A stretch of DNA of 64,000 nucleotides from Xiphydria camelus (taxonomy: Eukaryota; Arthropoda; Insecta; Hymenoptera; Xiphydriidae). The position numbers were made by a program, and so were the translations under genes. Positions 1 to 13,054 of the stretch are shown piece after piece. The stretch lies in contig OY783198.1 in the NCBI GenBank assembly GCA_963678675.1, forward strand, positions 5,089,001 to 5,153,000, written 5' to 3'. Numbering within the stretch: the stretch's first letter is position 1; each line of letters begins with the position of its first letter. The notes under the pieces were generated by a model. It did no database searches, had not been told where the DNA came from, and saw nothing but the letters and a program-made list of their open reading frames with translations.

Positions 1-1
1 G

Positions 2-1123
2 AAGCAAGTTCCATTGGGTTCGTTGTTAAAACTTAATTCCAATGATACCAGAGAGTTTATTTGCGGTTGGGGATCAGCAGTCATCAATGTTACAGTAACA
101 TATCCCATCAACAAGATTATATTTAGACAGGTGAATTACCTAGCATCCATGATGGCGTCGATACGAGCATCCTTGCTTTTCATCTGGCAATTTTCCCTTT
201 CCAAGAATCTAGGTCTTTTAGGCATTCAGAGACAGTAGCTTCCCTTCCTGCTCCAAATAATATAATTGTAATTAATGTTCCATTCCTATTCTCCTTAACA
301 GTGCACATTACATAATTTCTTATGCTTCCAAAAGTGAAACATTAAAAAGCGTTTGATCGTATGTGTCAGACATTAGTTCCTTCTTTCTATACGCTTTTTT
401 TATCTCATGCAGATCTTGGAAGGTGTCCCAGCGAGGATGGCTATTCGTCAAATATCTCAGGAAGGGATAAAATTGTTGTATCGAGGAATTATGCCGCCGT
501 TATGCCAGAAAACTCTTTCTCTTAGTATAATGTTCAGTGTCTACGAGGGTTGTAGAAATAGACTGTGTTTATTAACTGGCAGAACAGCTTTGGCTAAAAC
601 AATGGCTGCGAATTTAGCTGGTGCTACTGAAGCACTTTTAACACCATTAGAGAGAGTTCAAACACTGCTACAGGATTGGCGGTATCACAACAAATTTAGA
701 AATACCTCGCATGCTTTTAAATATTTATTAACTAAATACGGCGTGAAGGAGTGCTATCGGGGGGTAGTTCCTATTATTTTTAGAAACGGTTTTTCAAATT
801 TAATGTTTTTTACCCTTAGGGATGAATCAAAGTTATTAATGGAAGGGAAGAATTCGTTATTAGTTAACTTTATCAGTGGCGCGTTGATCGGTGGGGTCAC
901 AAGTACCGTATTTTATCCTATGAATATCATAAAGATACACATGCAATCAAAGGTGGGCGGAGATTTTGAAAAATTTACAGTGGTAGCGCGAGAGATCTAC
1001 GTGTCGAGAAATAGAAATATATCCCACTTTTACAAGGGAGTGCATTTGAATTACATAAGATCTTTCATCAGCTGGGGAGTCATAAATGCAGCTTATGATT
1101 TCCTCAAGGAGATCGTCTTCTAA
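2..1123 (+). CDS. SLC25A51: SLC25A51-type mitochondrial carrier (NAD+ transporter family), 5'-partial
   Basis: Two coding exons, 2-130 (partial, open at the window edge) and 413-1123, join in phase 0 (..FRQ / ILEGVP..) across an intron with GT at 131 and AG at 411-412. About 279 residues are visible; human SLC25A51 is about 297, so only the extreme N terminus is missing. The three mitochondrial-carrier repeats show degenerate Px[DE]xx[KR] signatures: TYPINKIIFRQ, TPLERVQTLLQ and FYPMNIIKIHMQS. Strings typical of SLC25A51/52 are present: LYRGIMPPL, PLERVQTLLQD, YRGVVPIIFRNG, and SWGVINAAYDF near the C terminus. Family members sit in the inner mitochondrial membrane and import NAD+ into the matrix; that role is known for the family and inferred here. 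The stop is TAA at 1121-1123. The next gene starts about 1.4 kb downstream on the same strand. Confidence 0.9.
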
Positions 1124-1291
1124 GGAAAAGCGGATTGTTTGGTTTAGGTGCCATTTTTATTTATACAGCATAGGGGTATTCGAAGACTGCTTTATGATAT
1201 AAGCGAAGCAACAACATTTATAAATGATGTGATACAAATACTTTCTAACATTAGCAAAATTTTGTTAAAACAGGTGGAGAAAGTTATACAA

Positions 1292-1297
1292 AATAAA
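1292..1297 (+). terminator. Candidate polyadenylation signal of the SLC25A51 gene
   Basis: AATAAA lies 169 bases after the carrier stop codon in AT-rich sequence, a plausible 3'-UTR length. It is a motif match only, with no transcript support. Confidence 0.45.
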
Positions 1298-2440
1298 TCT
1301 ATTTAGAATATAGGTAGAGGAGGATGGGGTTACAAGGAAATTGATTTATATTGATCATGAGCACTAATTGAAATTTTTATTAGGATATATTATCGTTCAA
1401 TTGTTTTGATATACGCAATTCGACTTTCAGTAGGCTTTCTTGGATACATACAAAAGCATTTGAACAACCATATATTTGTATCCCTGTTCAAATTGCGCTC
1501 TATACGGTTTCTTGATTAACCTTATTATGATTTCTCTTATTTGTGCATGAGAGACGCACATGATACGCAGACGCAAAGATATTCAATTCTACCCGCGGTC
1601 GTTATTTTGAATGGGTGTGCAGTGATAAAATGTCTCCGGAATTTCTGTAGGGGAAAATTACTCAACTCTGTCAGTAAATAACGAAGAATAGAATTTTTCC
1701 CCACCAATTGAAAGATCTTTGAATTAACAGCGGATTTCATTTCGTAAATTACGCGATCTACAAAAATTGTTAAGAATAGCTTGCAGTACGAATCATGCGC
1801 TGTAATTCTTATTGTGAATATTCTATACGTTATTGTGAAGTGTTTAACACGTTTATAATTTATTTCAGAGTCAATATTTGTTATAGTGGCTAAAAGTTCA
1901 CTTGAAGTGAACGTAGGTATATGTATCGAAAGTAGGCAAAAGATAGTAATTATTATATGCGCTGTAATAAGATATTGAATATGTATAATTATTTAGCCTT
2001 GTCGTGCCGGAAAATACTCTAAAGTCATTCAATTATACGGAATGAGAAAACATGCACACTCGCAAATTCATATTTTACATGTTCGAAAGAATAAATGCCA
2101 TCCACATCTATTTCAAGCCAAGCTTCCGCTAATTCGTTTCATAAATCTTGATTTCGATCCCAAGTTTAATTGCCTATCAAGTATCTATTCATTTACGTTC
2201 AACTTTGTTCGTCGCGGTCTTTTTTGTACCATTTCCGCGCATGTGTTATTGCGCACGGAAGCTTTTCGACTTGCGAAACGCAATAGTCGCGAAACGTGCC
2301 AGAGGATGGCGCACCGTCGCGTATGAAATGTCTGGTCAGTCTCGCGCGATGATTGAAGACGGAGTCGGGGAGCAAGATTAGGACCGATTGATCTTCTGGA
2401 AGCTGGACCGGGAGTCGCGTGCGCGTCCGTCACTCCGAAA
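1298..2440. other. Intergenic stretch between carrier and syntrophin
   Basis: I see no conserved coding exon here. The first part is AT-rich; from about 2200 the sequence becomes CpG-richer, consistent with the promoter and 5' UTR region of the downstream syntrophin gene. Short open frames here show no family signature and overlap one another on both strands. Confidence 0.4.
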
Positions 2441-2545
2441 ATGCGTGTTTCGACGCTTATCGCGGCCAAGAGTGCGCTCAAGACCCGTCTCTACGCGGTG
2501 AGCTATTTCCGGCCGAGGGCTGCATCGAGTTGCAACGCGGAATAA
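2441..2545 (+). promoter_or_regulatory. Upstream ORF or alternative first coding exon of the syntrophin gene
   Basis: An ATG at 2441 opens a 34-codon frame that ends at TAA 2543-2545, just before the in-frame syntrophin start codons. It could be a translation-limiting uORF. Alternatively, GTGAGC at 2498 is a good donor that leaves a phase-0 19-codon piece (2441-2497), which would join in frame to syntrophin exon 2 at 3751 and give an alternative N terminus. The sequence cannot decide between these. Confidence 0.35.
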
Positions 2546-2553
2546 AACGAATA

Positions 2554-5500
2554 ATGAGAATCAACGCGACGAAGATGAGCACTCCGATCGAGGAGAGGAT
2601 CGACCAGAAACTAAAGGTACGTGCGAGAAAGTGTTTTTTTTTTATTTCGTTCTGTTATTGCTTTATTTTTATACCGCGATCTTTGAGATCAATAACTCGA
2701 GGGGTTGGAAGCTCGCCGCTCTCGCGACTGCAGCAGTGAGACTTGCACGCGACTCGTTGCAATTTCCCACGTAAATCGTTGGCGTTTCTTTGAATATTTG
2801 ACGAATTCGAATATAGTGCGAGATACAGAAGTGACGACGATGTAGCTTTTCTGTTTTCGACCGAAGAACGAGCTTCGTTCGTCGCGCGTTCATTTTGACA
2901 GGGCAGTTGGTTGCTGTCAGTGTGCAGTAGGGTTGATCTGTGTACGATCATAATTATACTTTCTTAATTTCGCATACCTAGATTATACTGGCAACTCCTG
3001 GTTTTCAAGCGAGCTTCAAATTTTTTCGTGAATTATTTACTTTGCCCTGTCCTCAGATTTACTTCTTTTCCGATTATCTTATTCATTTTACTAAAGCTGA
3101 TCACGCGTTTCAAGCGCGTATTTTGTAACGTATGTAGGCCATTGGAAGGATTTATTTCCCATTATTGATTTACTCGTTCTATTGTTGGATTACCAGCTAA
3201 TTTTTTAATGCTGATAGGACTAGGGCATATTAGGTATTCTGATCAAAAGACATTGCTCGGCGAGTATACATGACTCGTCGACATTGTACGGATAATTAAT
3301 AACGATTATTTTTTCAGAAGATATTAAGAACCCAGTTCTTTGCGTGAGATAAAATTAAATAACAATTTTGTACATTTATCTGACTAAATTTTGTTCTGAT
3401 AACCATGAAGGATCGTCACAAGGATGAATCTTCATTTAAGTTACATGTAGGTAAAGATTTATTAAAATTTTTCATTAACCAAATGCTTGTTGTGAATTAG
3501 TATGTCGCGAGCCTCTCGTGTTTGAAAACGGACGAAATGCTGTGTTGTTGATTGTTATTAAAGTTGAGAAAAATAGGCTTGATGAAACAATGATACTTTG
3601 TTGTCACTGTTTCGTATTATTCGTGCGATGAGGATTTCTGAGAAGGAATGATAGAAAAAGAAGACGGACATTTGAACTGTGTTTTATGTGCTTTCGAAGC
3701 ATCGCATTCCTTTTAGCGACCGTTGAACTGTTTCGTATTTATTTGAAAAGGTCCGGACGGGGATGGTAACGGTCAGCGATGGCAAAAGTAAGCCGGTACC
3801 TATGCGTTTGCATTTGTCTATGGAAGTCTTGAAGCTTCAGAGAGAAGACTTGGAGGTAAAGTGTGCTTTTCTTTATTCCATTCGTCTACAGCCCTACTGT
3901 TATTTTATTTAATGATATCGCTGCAACTCCAGCCATACACGCGAGATTGATACAGCATGTACGCATGGTGCTGATAATAGAGTACTAATTGTAAAGCTAA
4001 CAACTGTTAAGTTACGCTTCCATTTAACTTTTGTAGGCGTTTGATTAGTTTTGTAATGGTAGCTTTATACGTTCGTATATGGAGTACACAAAATGTATAG
4101 AAGGGAAAAAAAAGAGAAATTATTTTTAGCAGGCAGCAAATCACAATAAACCTCCATTGGATGCTAAAGAGCGAATGGTTCAGATTACAAGGCAAAAAGT
4201 CGGAGGGTTGGGGTTGAGCATAAAGGGTGGCGCCGAGCATAAACTTCCGGTACTAATATCCAGAATCTACAAGGGTCAGGCGGCTGATCAATGTGGTCAG
4301 TTGTTCGTAGGAGATGCAATTATCAAGGGTGAGCGAAATTGATTTTGCACGGATTTCAGAAGCACTAAAACTTATAGTCAAACCGAGATATCGTTTGTCT
4401 AGATCGTTCACGATTTTCCCCCTTGGTTTTTCTCTGAAATACTAAACTAGAACAACAATTCAGTTAGAATTTTCCCATCGAATCGCGCAAATAAAGCGAC
4501 GCGTAACTGAGCGGCGCGACAGCTTCGGTAAAACGCGTTTAAATCTCTGGATGTGGAAACGATATCAGCCAGGAGGACTATTACATTTCGTCCTTTGAAA
4601 CGTGCTCTGACAGTTTTGCAATAGTTGGAAAGACCCCTTTTGTGCTTTGCAGCAGTTGGCTAGAGTTTACTTGTATTTATTTGCCAGGCGTGGGAATGGC
4701 GGTAGTTCTACACATCCCATTGTTATTTCTTTCATTCTTCACGCGTCGTATATTCAATTCAATAAAGTCAAAGTTTGCGATGGGTTTTTGCATTATTATA
4801 TATACGTACACAGGTTTGAAGGCCAATGAAAATAGATTCCATTACTTGTATTGGTTTTACAGTTAATGGGGAATACATAACAGCGTGTAATCACGATGAT
4901 GCCGTTAACATCCTTCGAAATGCTGGCGATCTCGTAGTCCTGACTGTGAAACATTATCGCGCGGCAAAACCATTTTTACAAAAGAACGGTGAGCGAACCG
5001 CAAAGAAATACCTTGCCGCGGAATTTGTAATTCAAATACTTTTGATTTTATAACGCGTTTGCATTTCTTATGTCAATCTCGCAATAGAGAAAGAGGAGAA
5101 ATTAGATAACGTCGCAAATGGTGGCACGGAAGACGGTTGGGTCTCGCCCAGTAGAAGGGCCGGTAGTCCTAGGTGTGGTCATAGCAGGCACAGTTCAAAC
5201 GCGTCATCCGCATCGACGCATGATAAGAAATGGATCGATGTTATTACAGGTGGGCAATCCTTTTGGATTTTTTCGCAGAAACGGGATTTCCATTCTAAAT
5301 GTCATCTCGTTTCAGTACCTTTAATGATGGCGTACGTAACCAGATACATCTTTGGAACTGACAAATTGAGACGAAATGCCTTTGAAGTGCGAGGTCTCAA
5401 TGGAACACGTACGGGGGTGATACATTGCGACGACAGTGCTATTCTCAGCCAGTGGTTGAAGTATATTACGGACAATATCACAGGCCTGACACATTTACAG

Positions 5501-6796
5501 GTGACTTTCATATTTTTTAACAGCTCTTTTGAGGTTCCATTATAATTGATATCATTATAGATAAAGAAACCGCTTTTTGCCGCTTATTTTTCTTTCACAT
5601 CAAAGTATTGTCATTCACGTAACACATTCTCAGACGTTTCATTATCGATTCCTCGAATCAGATGAAGCTGTATAATCGGAATTTCGGAGTAGGCGAACGT
5701 ATAGAATACATGGGGTGGGTTAACGAGGCTGTGAGCAATAGCAATCAACCGTGGCAGAGCTATAGACCTAGATTTCTAGCACTCAAAGGTCCCGACTTGC
5801 TACTCTTTGAAACGCCACCCGTAAGTGTTCTTCACGTATATCACGTAGCAGTAGAGGGGAGAGGCTCGCGGTAGACAATGGCGTTCGCTTCAATAGCGAT
5901 TATCTTTTTATTATGAAGTTGGAGTAAGAGTTTCTATAAGATTTTTTGGAGATCGTGATTGATGGGGACGCTGTTGTATCTCCTCGTTTCTTGATTAATT
6001 AATTGCGATATAAAATTAGATCAATGACACTTTATAATTTGATACTTGCAGTGCAACATCGGAGATTGGTCACGCTGCGCGCTTACTTTCAAAGTCTATC
6101 AAACGATGTTCCGTGTAATGAAGGAATCGGAGAACGTTGACGAGAGGCAACATTGTTTCTTAGTTCAAAGTCCCGGCAAACCGCCTCGATATCTCAGCGT
6201 TGAGACTCGGCAAGAACTTCTAAGGGTCGAAGCAGCGTGGCACACCGCCGTTTGCTCGGCCGTGACTCATCTGAAGGTTAGTTAACATTTCTATGGTTAC
6301 TTTTCATGGCAGTACGGTTTCACAAAATGTTCCGTTTGACGAATACTCGTGTTTCGTTACAGAGTAAAACGTTTCCGGTAACGTCAAACGGCAGAGCTGC
6401 GGCTTTGACTTTGGAGTGGACTCAAGGATTTACGCTCTCCTGCGAGGGTATCGGAGAGAGCGTGTGGAGATATAAGTTTTCGCAATTAAGAGGATCCAGC
6501 GACGACGGGAAGAGCAGACTCAAATTGCATTTTCAAGAACCCGATAGTATCGCTATTGAAACTAAGGTGATTATTTATTTATTCTCTCTAAAGAGTAGGA
6601 ATAAAAAAAATAAGAATGGAATGAAATTTCACACAGGAAGATTGTAAACGGCAACTGTACGATTCGATATCTTTTTTTTTTGTTGCAGGAATTGGAATGC
6701 TCTCAACTGCAAAACTTGCTTTTTTGTATGCACGCTTTTCTCACAGCCAAGGTCGCCGCGGTTGACCCAACGTTTCTGACCACCACAACTCCGTAA
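2554..6796 (+). CDS. Gamma-syntrophin, ten coding exons, complete
   Basis: Adaptor of the dystrophin complex at the membrane cytoskeleton. Exons: 2554-2616 (alternative in-frame ATG 2575), 3751-3855, 4133-4328, 4863-4988, 5088-5249, 5316-5500, 5662-5820, 6052-6276, 6363-6566, 6689-6796. All junctions have GT/AG sites and keep the frame. The product is 503 residues from ATG 2575 or 510 from ATG 2554; human SNTG1 is about 517. A short N-terminal PH1 half (VPMRLHLSMEVLKLQ) precedes a PDZ domain at roughly residues 60-148, with ligand loop GGLGLSIKGGAEH and the helix NHDDAVNILRNAGD. PH2 follows (TRYIFGTDKLRRNAFEVRG, EYMGWV, FLALKGPDLLLFETPP), then the syntrophin-unique end with WRYKFSQLRGSSDDGKS and AFLTAKVAAVDPTFL. 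These strings match gamma- rather than alpha/beta-syntrophins. It ends LTTTTP, with a shorter tail than vertebrate SNTG1. Partner binding is family knowledge. Confidence 0.93.
3751..3855 (+). CDS. Gamma-syntrophin exon 2 (PH1 first half)
   Basis: This 105-nt phase 0-0 exon encodes VRTGMVTVSDG.. to ..LKLQREDLE and aligns with the residues before the PDZ domain in vertebrate SNTG1. The acceptor is AAAAG at 3746-3750 with a weak pyrimidine tract; the donor GTAAAG starts at 3856. Confidence 0.85.
4133..4328 (+). CDS. Gamma-syntrophin exon 3 (PDZ, first part)
   Basis: This 196-nt exon carries the PDZ ligand-binding loop VGGLGLSIKGGAEH. It ends in phase 1 at G4328 before GTGAGC, so the valine of VNGEY is split with exon 4 (4863-4988). 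The acceptor is TTTTTAGCAG, ending at 4132. Confidence 0.88.
5316..5500 (+). CDS. Gamma-syntrophin exon 6 (PH2)
   Basis: The exon starts in phase 1 and ends in phase 0. It encodes the start of the PH2 domain with the strings VTRYIFGTDKL and GVIHCDDSAILSQWLKYI, corresponding to the SNTG1 segment that ends in a WLQAI-like helix. The preceding short intron, 5250-5315, is only 66 nt, within the normal insect range. Confidence 0.9.
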
Positions 6797-6801
6797 ATAA
6801 A

Positions 6802-9800
6802 TCAACTTCTGCGAGGATGACCCGTTGTAGATTTGCAGTAAAGAAGGGTATGTCTCTCTTTTCTTTTTATTTACTTCAAACGAGTCAGAAAATAACATCT
6901 TTGTATCCGTCAATCGAGTGATAAAGAAACGACACGGACTAGTCAATTTTCCAAAAAGAAAAATAATTATTTGGTGATTTTTATAAAATTAAGAGTGGCG
7001 ATTATCTCGAGTGGTTTCCAATTCGAGATATTTCGAGTTCCGTCTGAAAACGGAACTGCGCTAAGCGTAGTCAAAGACGCGATGAAACCTTTTACAAGTT
7101 TTCATTGTCCTTTTTTTTATACGCCAGGAATTGCCCCGCGATTTCGTACATATATTTATATGTAACTCACGCAGTTCATTATTAAAATGCGATAATTTAG
7201 CTGATTTTGATACTCGAGAGGAGATCAGCGCTTTCTCTTCTCGAATATGCGATTGTTCGATTTTGAATCGTTCACACGCGTAAATGTTGATCGAATAAGT
7301 GGTCCATGGGACTGGTTTTGCACACTCGTTCATGATTTTTAAGTCACGCTATTTCGATTTTACATCTTCTTTCGTTGTTCTAATCTGAAAATTTAATGAA
7401 TGTTTGCAAAATTATTAGTATAAATTAACGTAGCTTTTGTGCGTATCAACATTTTGTGATCCGTCGATTCATTTTCACGCCCCTTTCAATGGCGTCCCAG
7501 TAAGAACGAAATTACGGCGCTTCGGGAAGTCAAGTTGTAACTACAACATTAGTATATAATGTATAGTAACAGTAACCCTCCGGAAGTTGCTCGTCGAAGC
7601 ACTAGGGTGGTTCGTTTCCGGTGATTTGACAAATTATTCGATCGAATACGTCTGGTGCCTTAAAAGCCATGAACAAAGAGTGGTTGCAACAGCAGACGCA
7701 ATGGAGTTGTACGTTACGTTGAACAGTAGAGAAGCTGAGCTTTGCTTATCGTAAATTGTTATTTGAAGAAGGAGAAAAAACACTTCAACACGAGCCTTTC
7801 CCGGTTTTATAAAATCACTTCACGACGACCGACGTACGTAATACTTATGTAAAGCCAGTATTAACCTGTCAATAAGATGTAATTTCACAGTTATAGTCGC
7901 ATAGCAATAAAAACTAATGTATAGTTCGACCATGGTAGCTGCTCGTTGAGAAATTTGCTTCATCTCTCCAAGTATTTATTTCTCGCGATCGTGAAAAACT
8001 ATCGTGAAAAAACGAACGAATTAAACTCGTCCACGCGACGGTTTTATATTTCATTTGAATATTATTTATATATATATATATTTTTTTATTTCTTATATTT
8101 AATTTAAAAGAGGGAGAGCTTAAGAAGTTCGTCGGTCTTTACTGTAACAGTATCAATTAAACCTTGTCAATACTCTTCCTAGTTGTAGACGATTAATAGA
8201 TCTTACACATCGCCGACGAAGATTGCAAAAAGCACAGAAATTTTCGAGTAGAATCTCTCTTTAACATCTGCTTGCTTCGCGCGGTCGTGCGGTTCTTCGG
8301 TACTCTAATAGTTATTTAGTCACATCTCCACACGAGTCGAGCAATACGCAATAGAAAGTGCCTATACTCTAACGTAGGAGAAGCGGTCTGCCTTGTGTTT
8401 CTCGCAGTACCTTTCTAGTCTACTCTTTCACGGTGTTGCCATGGTCAAAATATTCGGTAGATGATCTTATCTGAACCAACGCGCAAAAGCTCGTAGTTGT
8501 GCGGTTTATTATTCTTTATCGCTCTTCGGAGGCTTTTTTGCACCTTCTACGCGCTCTACCAATGCTACTCCATTGTCTTTAGAGCTGCAACATCGAGTTT
8601 TTGCGCGCCGCATTTTATCGTGGAAGAATGCGAGAGGGCAAACGAGAAGAAAGTGCGACGAGGAAGAATGAACGCGCGCGCTTGTGTGTATGTCGATGTG
8701 AATAACTTCTAGCGTGATAGAAGACCATTGTAAGTAACATTTAGCGATTGAATTTAATTACGGAAACTTCGTCGCTGCGTTACTGCGAAGCGATTTGCGG
8801 GAGAATTCGTAATCGACGGTGAAATCGCGTCTAAACTGTGAAACCAATCGCGGGTAAACTTCCGAATCGCCTCTCCGTTCCGTAGCGATGCTCTCTCCGT
8901 TTCGCAATTAGATTCGGATCGTCGTTAAGGACTGCACAATTATACTGTATAGGTAGTTTAGTTAGGAAAACGGGATGAGGCTGGGAAAATTCAATTATAA
9001 CGGGAACTGCAGTTCAATTAACCGTTCTTCGCGAATCCTTTGCCACGGCGAGGAAAATGTTTCCGAGTTGTATTTCGATTTTTTTTTGGCTCGTTCCGTA
9101 TTAGGTGATATGAAATAGCTGTACATAATACGCTGTACACACATACACACATATACGATATTCCATACGCCTGAGACGAATTCGCTGAACACTGAGCACG
9201 TTATGTTCCGCCAATGCTTCTTGTAACGTTGGGAAACTCGGATTTCCGAGCTTCGGTTATCGGGTAAAAACGGAAGAGGTCATCCCCGATCATCGCCGCG
9301 ATGTCTGAGAGGCCGGTACTTTGCGCCTTTCCGTCGGGGCTTACGAAATCATCCCAGCTTGCGCGAAGCTGGGACAGACATCGTCTGGATCTTACATTTC
9401 GAAATATAGTTTATCTGTTATAATGTCTATCCCCCCATTGACAATATGTTTCAAAATATATCATTGTTAGAAGTTACAGAACCATCCGACTATTCGCTGC
9501 GACTCGTCGACCCGCTCAGACCATTTCGGTCAGTCCTGTAATCACGATTCCATCTGTCCAAGCACCTGACCCGAACCTGAACCCGCATCTTTATCTTGCA
9601 CCTTTTGCCTGTAAACCTACGACTAATTTGCATCCTGTAAGTAACACCCGATGAACACGTGTACGCATTTCCGGAGGTAAATCCGTGAAGGAATCTGATG
9701 ACAATCTTCTCGGATATACCTATAATTTGTGTTTGAAATATTTTCATTTTTTGTAAGCTGGTTTTGTTGGTTCTCCTCACAGCCAAGTGTGTTTTCGTAG

Positions 9801-11972
9801 TGCCTCCCTTCGCACGCATATGCAGTCAGTCGCCCTGAGATTCATCCTGGAGAATCATCTTCCTTTTCCTATCCTTACGCTTGAGTGCTGCACATGGGCG
9901 GTGAGTACTTTTATCATTACGTTATGATATTGAGAAAATTGCCGAGGGAAAATTTCTCGGATTAAATTAATTCAGGTAAATGTTCTCTCAGTTTATGTAC
10001 GGAGTGATGTAGATTACACGTGTGGTAGTTTCAAAGTAACGTTATTGCCACACTTTCGCGAATCAGATCTATTTGATGAAATGATTAAAAAAAGGGAGAA
10101 CATTCCTCAAGACAGAAAGGAACGAGTGAGCATAAGAATTCTCGGCTCTGTCGTCTTTCTCCTAGTTACAAACGAGCGTCGTCTCGCACACAAACGACAT
10201 TAATTTTTATTGCAATATTTTCCGACCCGGACGTCTCATTAGAGGGACGTCGCCGTCCCGCGGGGGGATGCAACGTCGCTGATTGGTTCTCCCGTTTCAA
10301 CGGGCCAATTACATTGCGTCTAGCTTACCCCGGGACGGTAATAACGCGTCAAAATGAGAATTATCGCCGATAAATCTTCAGAGGGAGGATGAAAAGTCGT
10401 CGAAGGAGAACGTCGGAACGCCGTCGCGATTCGTTCGGTAGAATCGAAGAAAGAGATTCATTCGTCGTAGGTGCAGGGCCGTTTAAAATACTTTTTTCTT
10501 CCCCCCAATTTTCCGAACGTCGTCGGGGGGTAGGGAAAATTAACGAGGGAAGGGCGGTGCGCTTTTTACCGCGAGCTTCGTCCCAAAATTAACTGTCCGC
10601 TTCGGTTTACCGTGACACGGAAAGACTGCTTCGTAGATTGACGTTCCCGGTAAACATCGACGGGGGAGAGGTGCCTGACGAGGGGTAGAAGGAGGGGAAG
10701 TGACGAGAGGTGTACAAAATAAATGTCCTATAAAGGATATTCAGCAGAGATTGACGTTTAACGTAAATAAATCGACAACGCCGACGGGGAGTTTCCACGC
10801 CGGAACGTGTCTTCGATTTTATGCTGGCGTTTGCGCGATTTCGAGAGGGTCTCCGCCATTAGGGGCGCGCAATAGAGAGAGTTACGATCATTAGGGCTAA
10901 TGAGGAAACTAGCCTTCGGAGGGGTACATTCGTTACTAGAATCTAAAGTCCTCGGATTATTGCGCGTCAAAGGGGCTGCTAATCAAGCAACGCTACTACA
11001 CCCCTTTCACCCCGAACACGCGGTGGTGTATCGCGATGTATTCTCTTAATCTCCGAATTAGTAAAAATAACTGAGAATCAGTATATATATATATAGGCAC
11101 TGTGAAATCCCTTTAATATAATTACTAAAGATTACTGAAATCACAGTTACCTTCACTGATTTTCCATGATTTTCACTGATTTACATTAAGAGAGGACATA
11201 CCGGTCAGGGAATTCGACAAAAACCTGGCCGTCTCGTTCGATTTGAAGAACAGACTTTTTGTTCACCGTCGAAAATTGTCCCCTTCTCCGAGTTTTTTTT
11301 GTTCAGCCGATCAATCTAAAAATTCATAATATTCATAGCCTACACGTGTCTCGAGGTTTGCGAATCGCGCGTTTCATAAACGACTCGCGGGCCGAAGATT
11401 GATATACGAGCCGACGGCGCGCTAAAGCGACGCCGGCGGCTGAAAAACCGCAATATCGGATAATTGTGTTTCGCGTTGACGAGGCCGGCGGAACGGGTAA
11501 TGACGAGTGGCGTAAATCGCGAGCGCGTTGACGGCGATTGATAATTAACGAGGGCAAACAGAATTCTCGGACGTATACGCTCTGTTGCTGTATACCTATA
11601 CTTATGCGATATTACATACTGCGTTATTATTTATACAATCCGCGCTGGAGTCTCGGCGAGTGGATTGCTTTCTTTCGGCAGCGGGTATGATCAGGTCCTC
11701 CCGTCCGGTTCGGAAGTCGAGGCGGTGCTATATTATTCTCCAGGGGCAAACGCTTCTTCCGGTGGGGACAACACGCGAGGGTAGCGAGGGAGGGTAGATA
11801 TATATACATATTTGTCGGAAGAAATATAGATATATATTCGCGATTTATCGTGGAATCTTGGGACGTGTGTAGATTTCCCGCCGGGACGTTCGCCGCGGAT
11901 GCGGGTCGAAGGGGATTTCGTGATTTGGAACATTTTTTTTTTCCTTATCAGAGCTCCGAGCGAGAAAGGTCG
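6802..11972. other. Non-coding stretch after syntrophin; no gene seen
   Basis: The part up to about 7.9 kb may be syntrophin 3' UTR. The rest alternates AT-rich and CpG-rich blocks. I see no splice-compatible exon series, no protein-family signature and no tRNA. A short perfect hairpin (CCCAGCTT / AAGCTGGG) lies near 9353-9373. Confidence 0.5.
7906..7911 (+). terminator. Candidate syntrophin polyadenylation signal
   Basis: AATAAA in AT-rich sequence about 1.1 kb after the syntrophin stop. A second AATAAA overlaps the stop codon at 6796-6801 and is too close to act alone. Motif match only. Confidence 0.3.
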
Positions 11973-12256
11973 CACGGAGAAAACGGAACTACACGAATTA
12001 CAGTTTGATTAGCATAAACTAGGATTCCCGCTCGGGAAGCTTTACAGAATTACACAGTAATTTGGTATTTTTCCCGGGGAACCGATAGATATTCGTCTGC
12101 AAACAGATATTATATCTGGTTAAACTAGTAGATATCATGCACACAGTTTGAAACATTAAATGAAAATGTATCTTCTATACAAATTCTTGAAAATAACCTC
12201 GAGTCTCAGCGCCACTGAGTGAAAGAGTAAAAATTGCTTGTTTCTTTTTTCGCGTG
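11973..12256. mobile_element. MITE-like element with CACGGAGAAAA / TTTTTTCGCGTG ends
   Basis: The ends are imperfect inverted repeats of the type seen throughout this window. The right 80 bases (containing CTCGAGTCTCAGCGC and AGTAAAAATTGCT) recur at 29332-29411 next to another element, so this is a repeated family. No coding capacity. Confidence 0.45.
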
Positions 12257-12848
12257 CAGGTACCTACCCAGTTTTTCAAGTAATTGAAAGCCGTCGAAAT
12301 ATCTCGGGCTAACACGATTTTTTCCCTCGTTTTCCCGAGGCGATTAATCGGCCAAAACGTCAAAAATCATGAATTAAAATTTAAAGCGAAAACGCCCGAA
12401 TAAACCCCGTCGATACCCGCGAGTCGCGGGAAAGCTCCCTGCAGTCGACGTCGACGCGAGATTCGAAATAATATTCGCCCGCAGGGGAAACATTTATCGG
12501 TCCTCTCCGGTGATTCGCGGAACTGTCGCTTCTGCGACACGCGGACCGGATTGATCGACCGCGATTTATACATCTGCGATGCGAGAAAAATGTGGAAGTC
12601 GATTCGGATATGGGACGTCGAACGGCGCGTCGAAACGTAAATCCGGAAATCGATGGCGACTGGGAACCATCTGTATGATACTGGACAGTCGCAACGCGGT
12701 GCATCGCTATTGCCTTTATTGCGGAATATCGTAATAAAGAGCATTTTTTTTTTATTACGACGCCGGAACATCGCGAAATCTTCGCGAGATCGATTTAAAA
12801 GCCAGAAATATGTAAAGTGGATCGATAGAAAATTATCTACCAACCCTA

Positions 12849-13054
12849 CACCCAGAGAAAAGTTTATCTGGATACGGACCTGGTAGAAACATTTATTCGC
12901 GATGAATAAGGAATTTATTTGCAATGAGCTTCTACGATGTACTCAAACATTTATTTCATTCAAGTGGATCTTTGTTCGGTATGAAAAAAAAATTCTTATT
13001 TGCGACTGATAAACTTTCTAGTAGGTTGTTAATCAAATAAACTTTTCTCCCAGT
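12849..13054. mobile_element. MITE-like element (CACCCAGAGAAAAGTTTAT ends)
   Basis: The left end CACCCAGAGAAAAGTTTAT and the right end ATAAACTTTTCTCCCAGTT are inverted repeats around an AT-rich core of about 205 bp. The left flank ends in TA. No coding capacity. Confidence 0.5.

Noticed and set aside
9353..9373. Perfect short hairpin as a possible microRNA or terminator
   Set aside because: The 8-bp stem is too short for a microRNA precursor, and bacterial-type terminators do not apply here.
12367..12924. 185-codon - strand open frame
   Set aside because: No recognisable family; another minus frame is open across the same bases and the 5' end falls in a MITE-like element.
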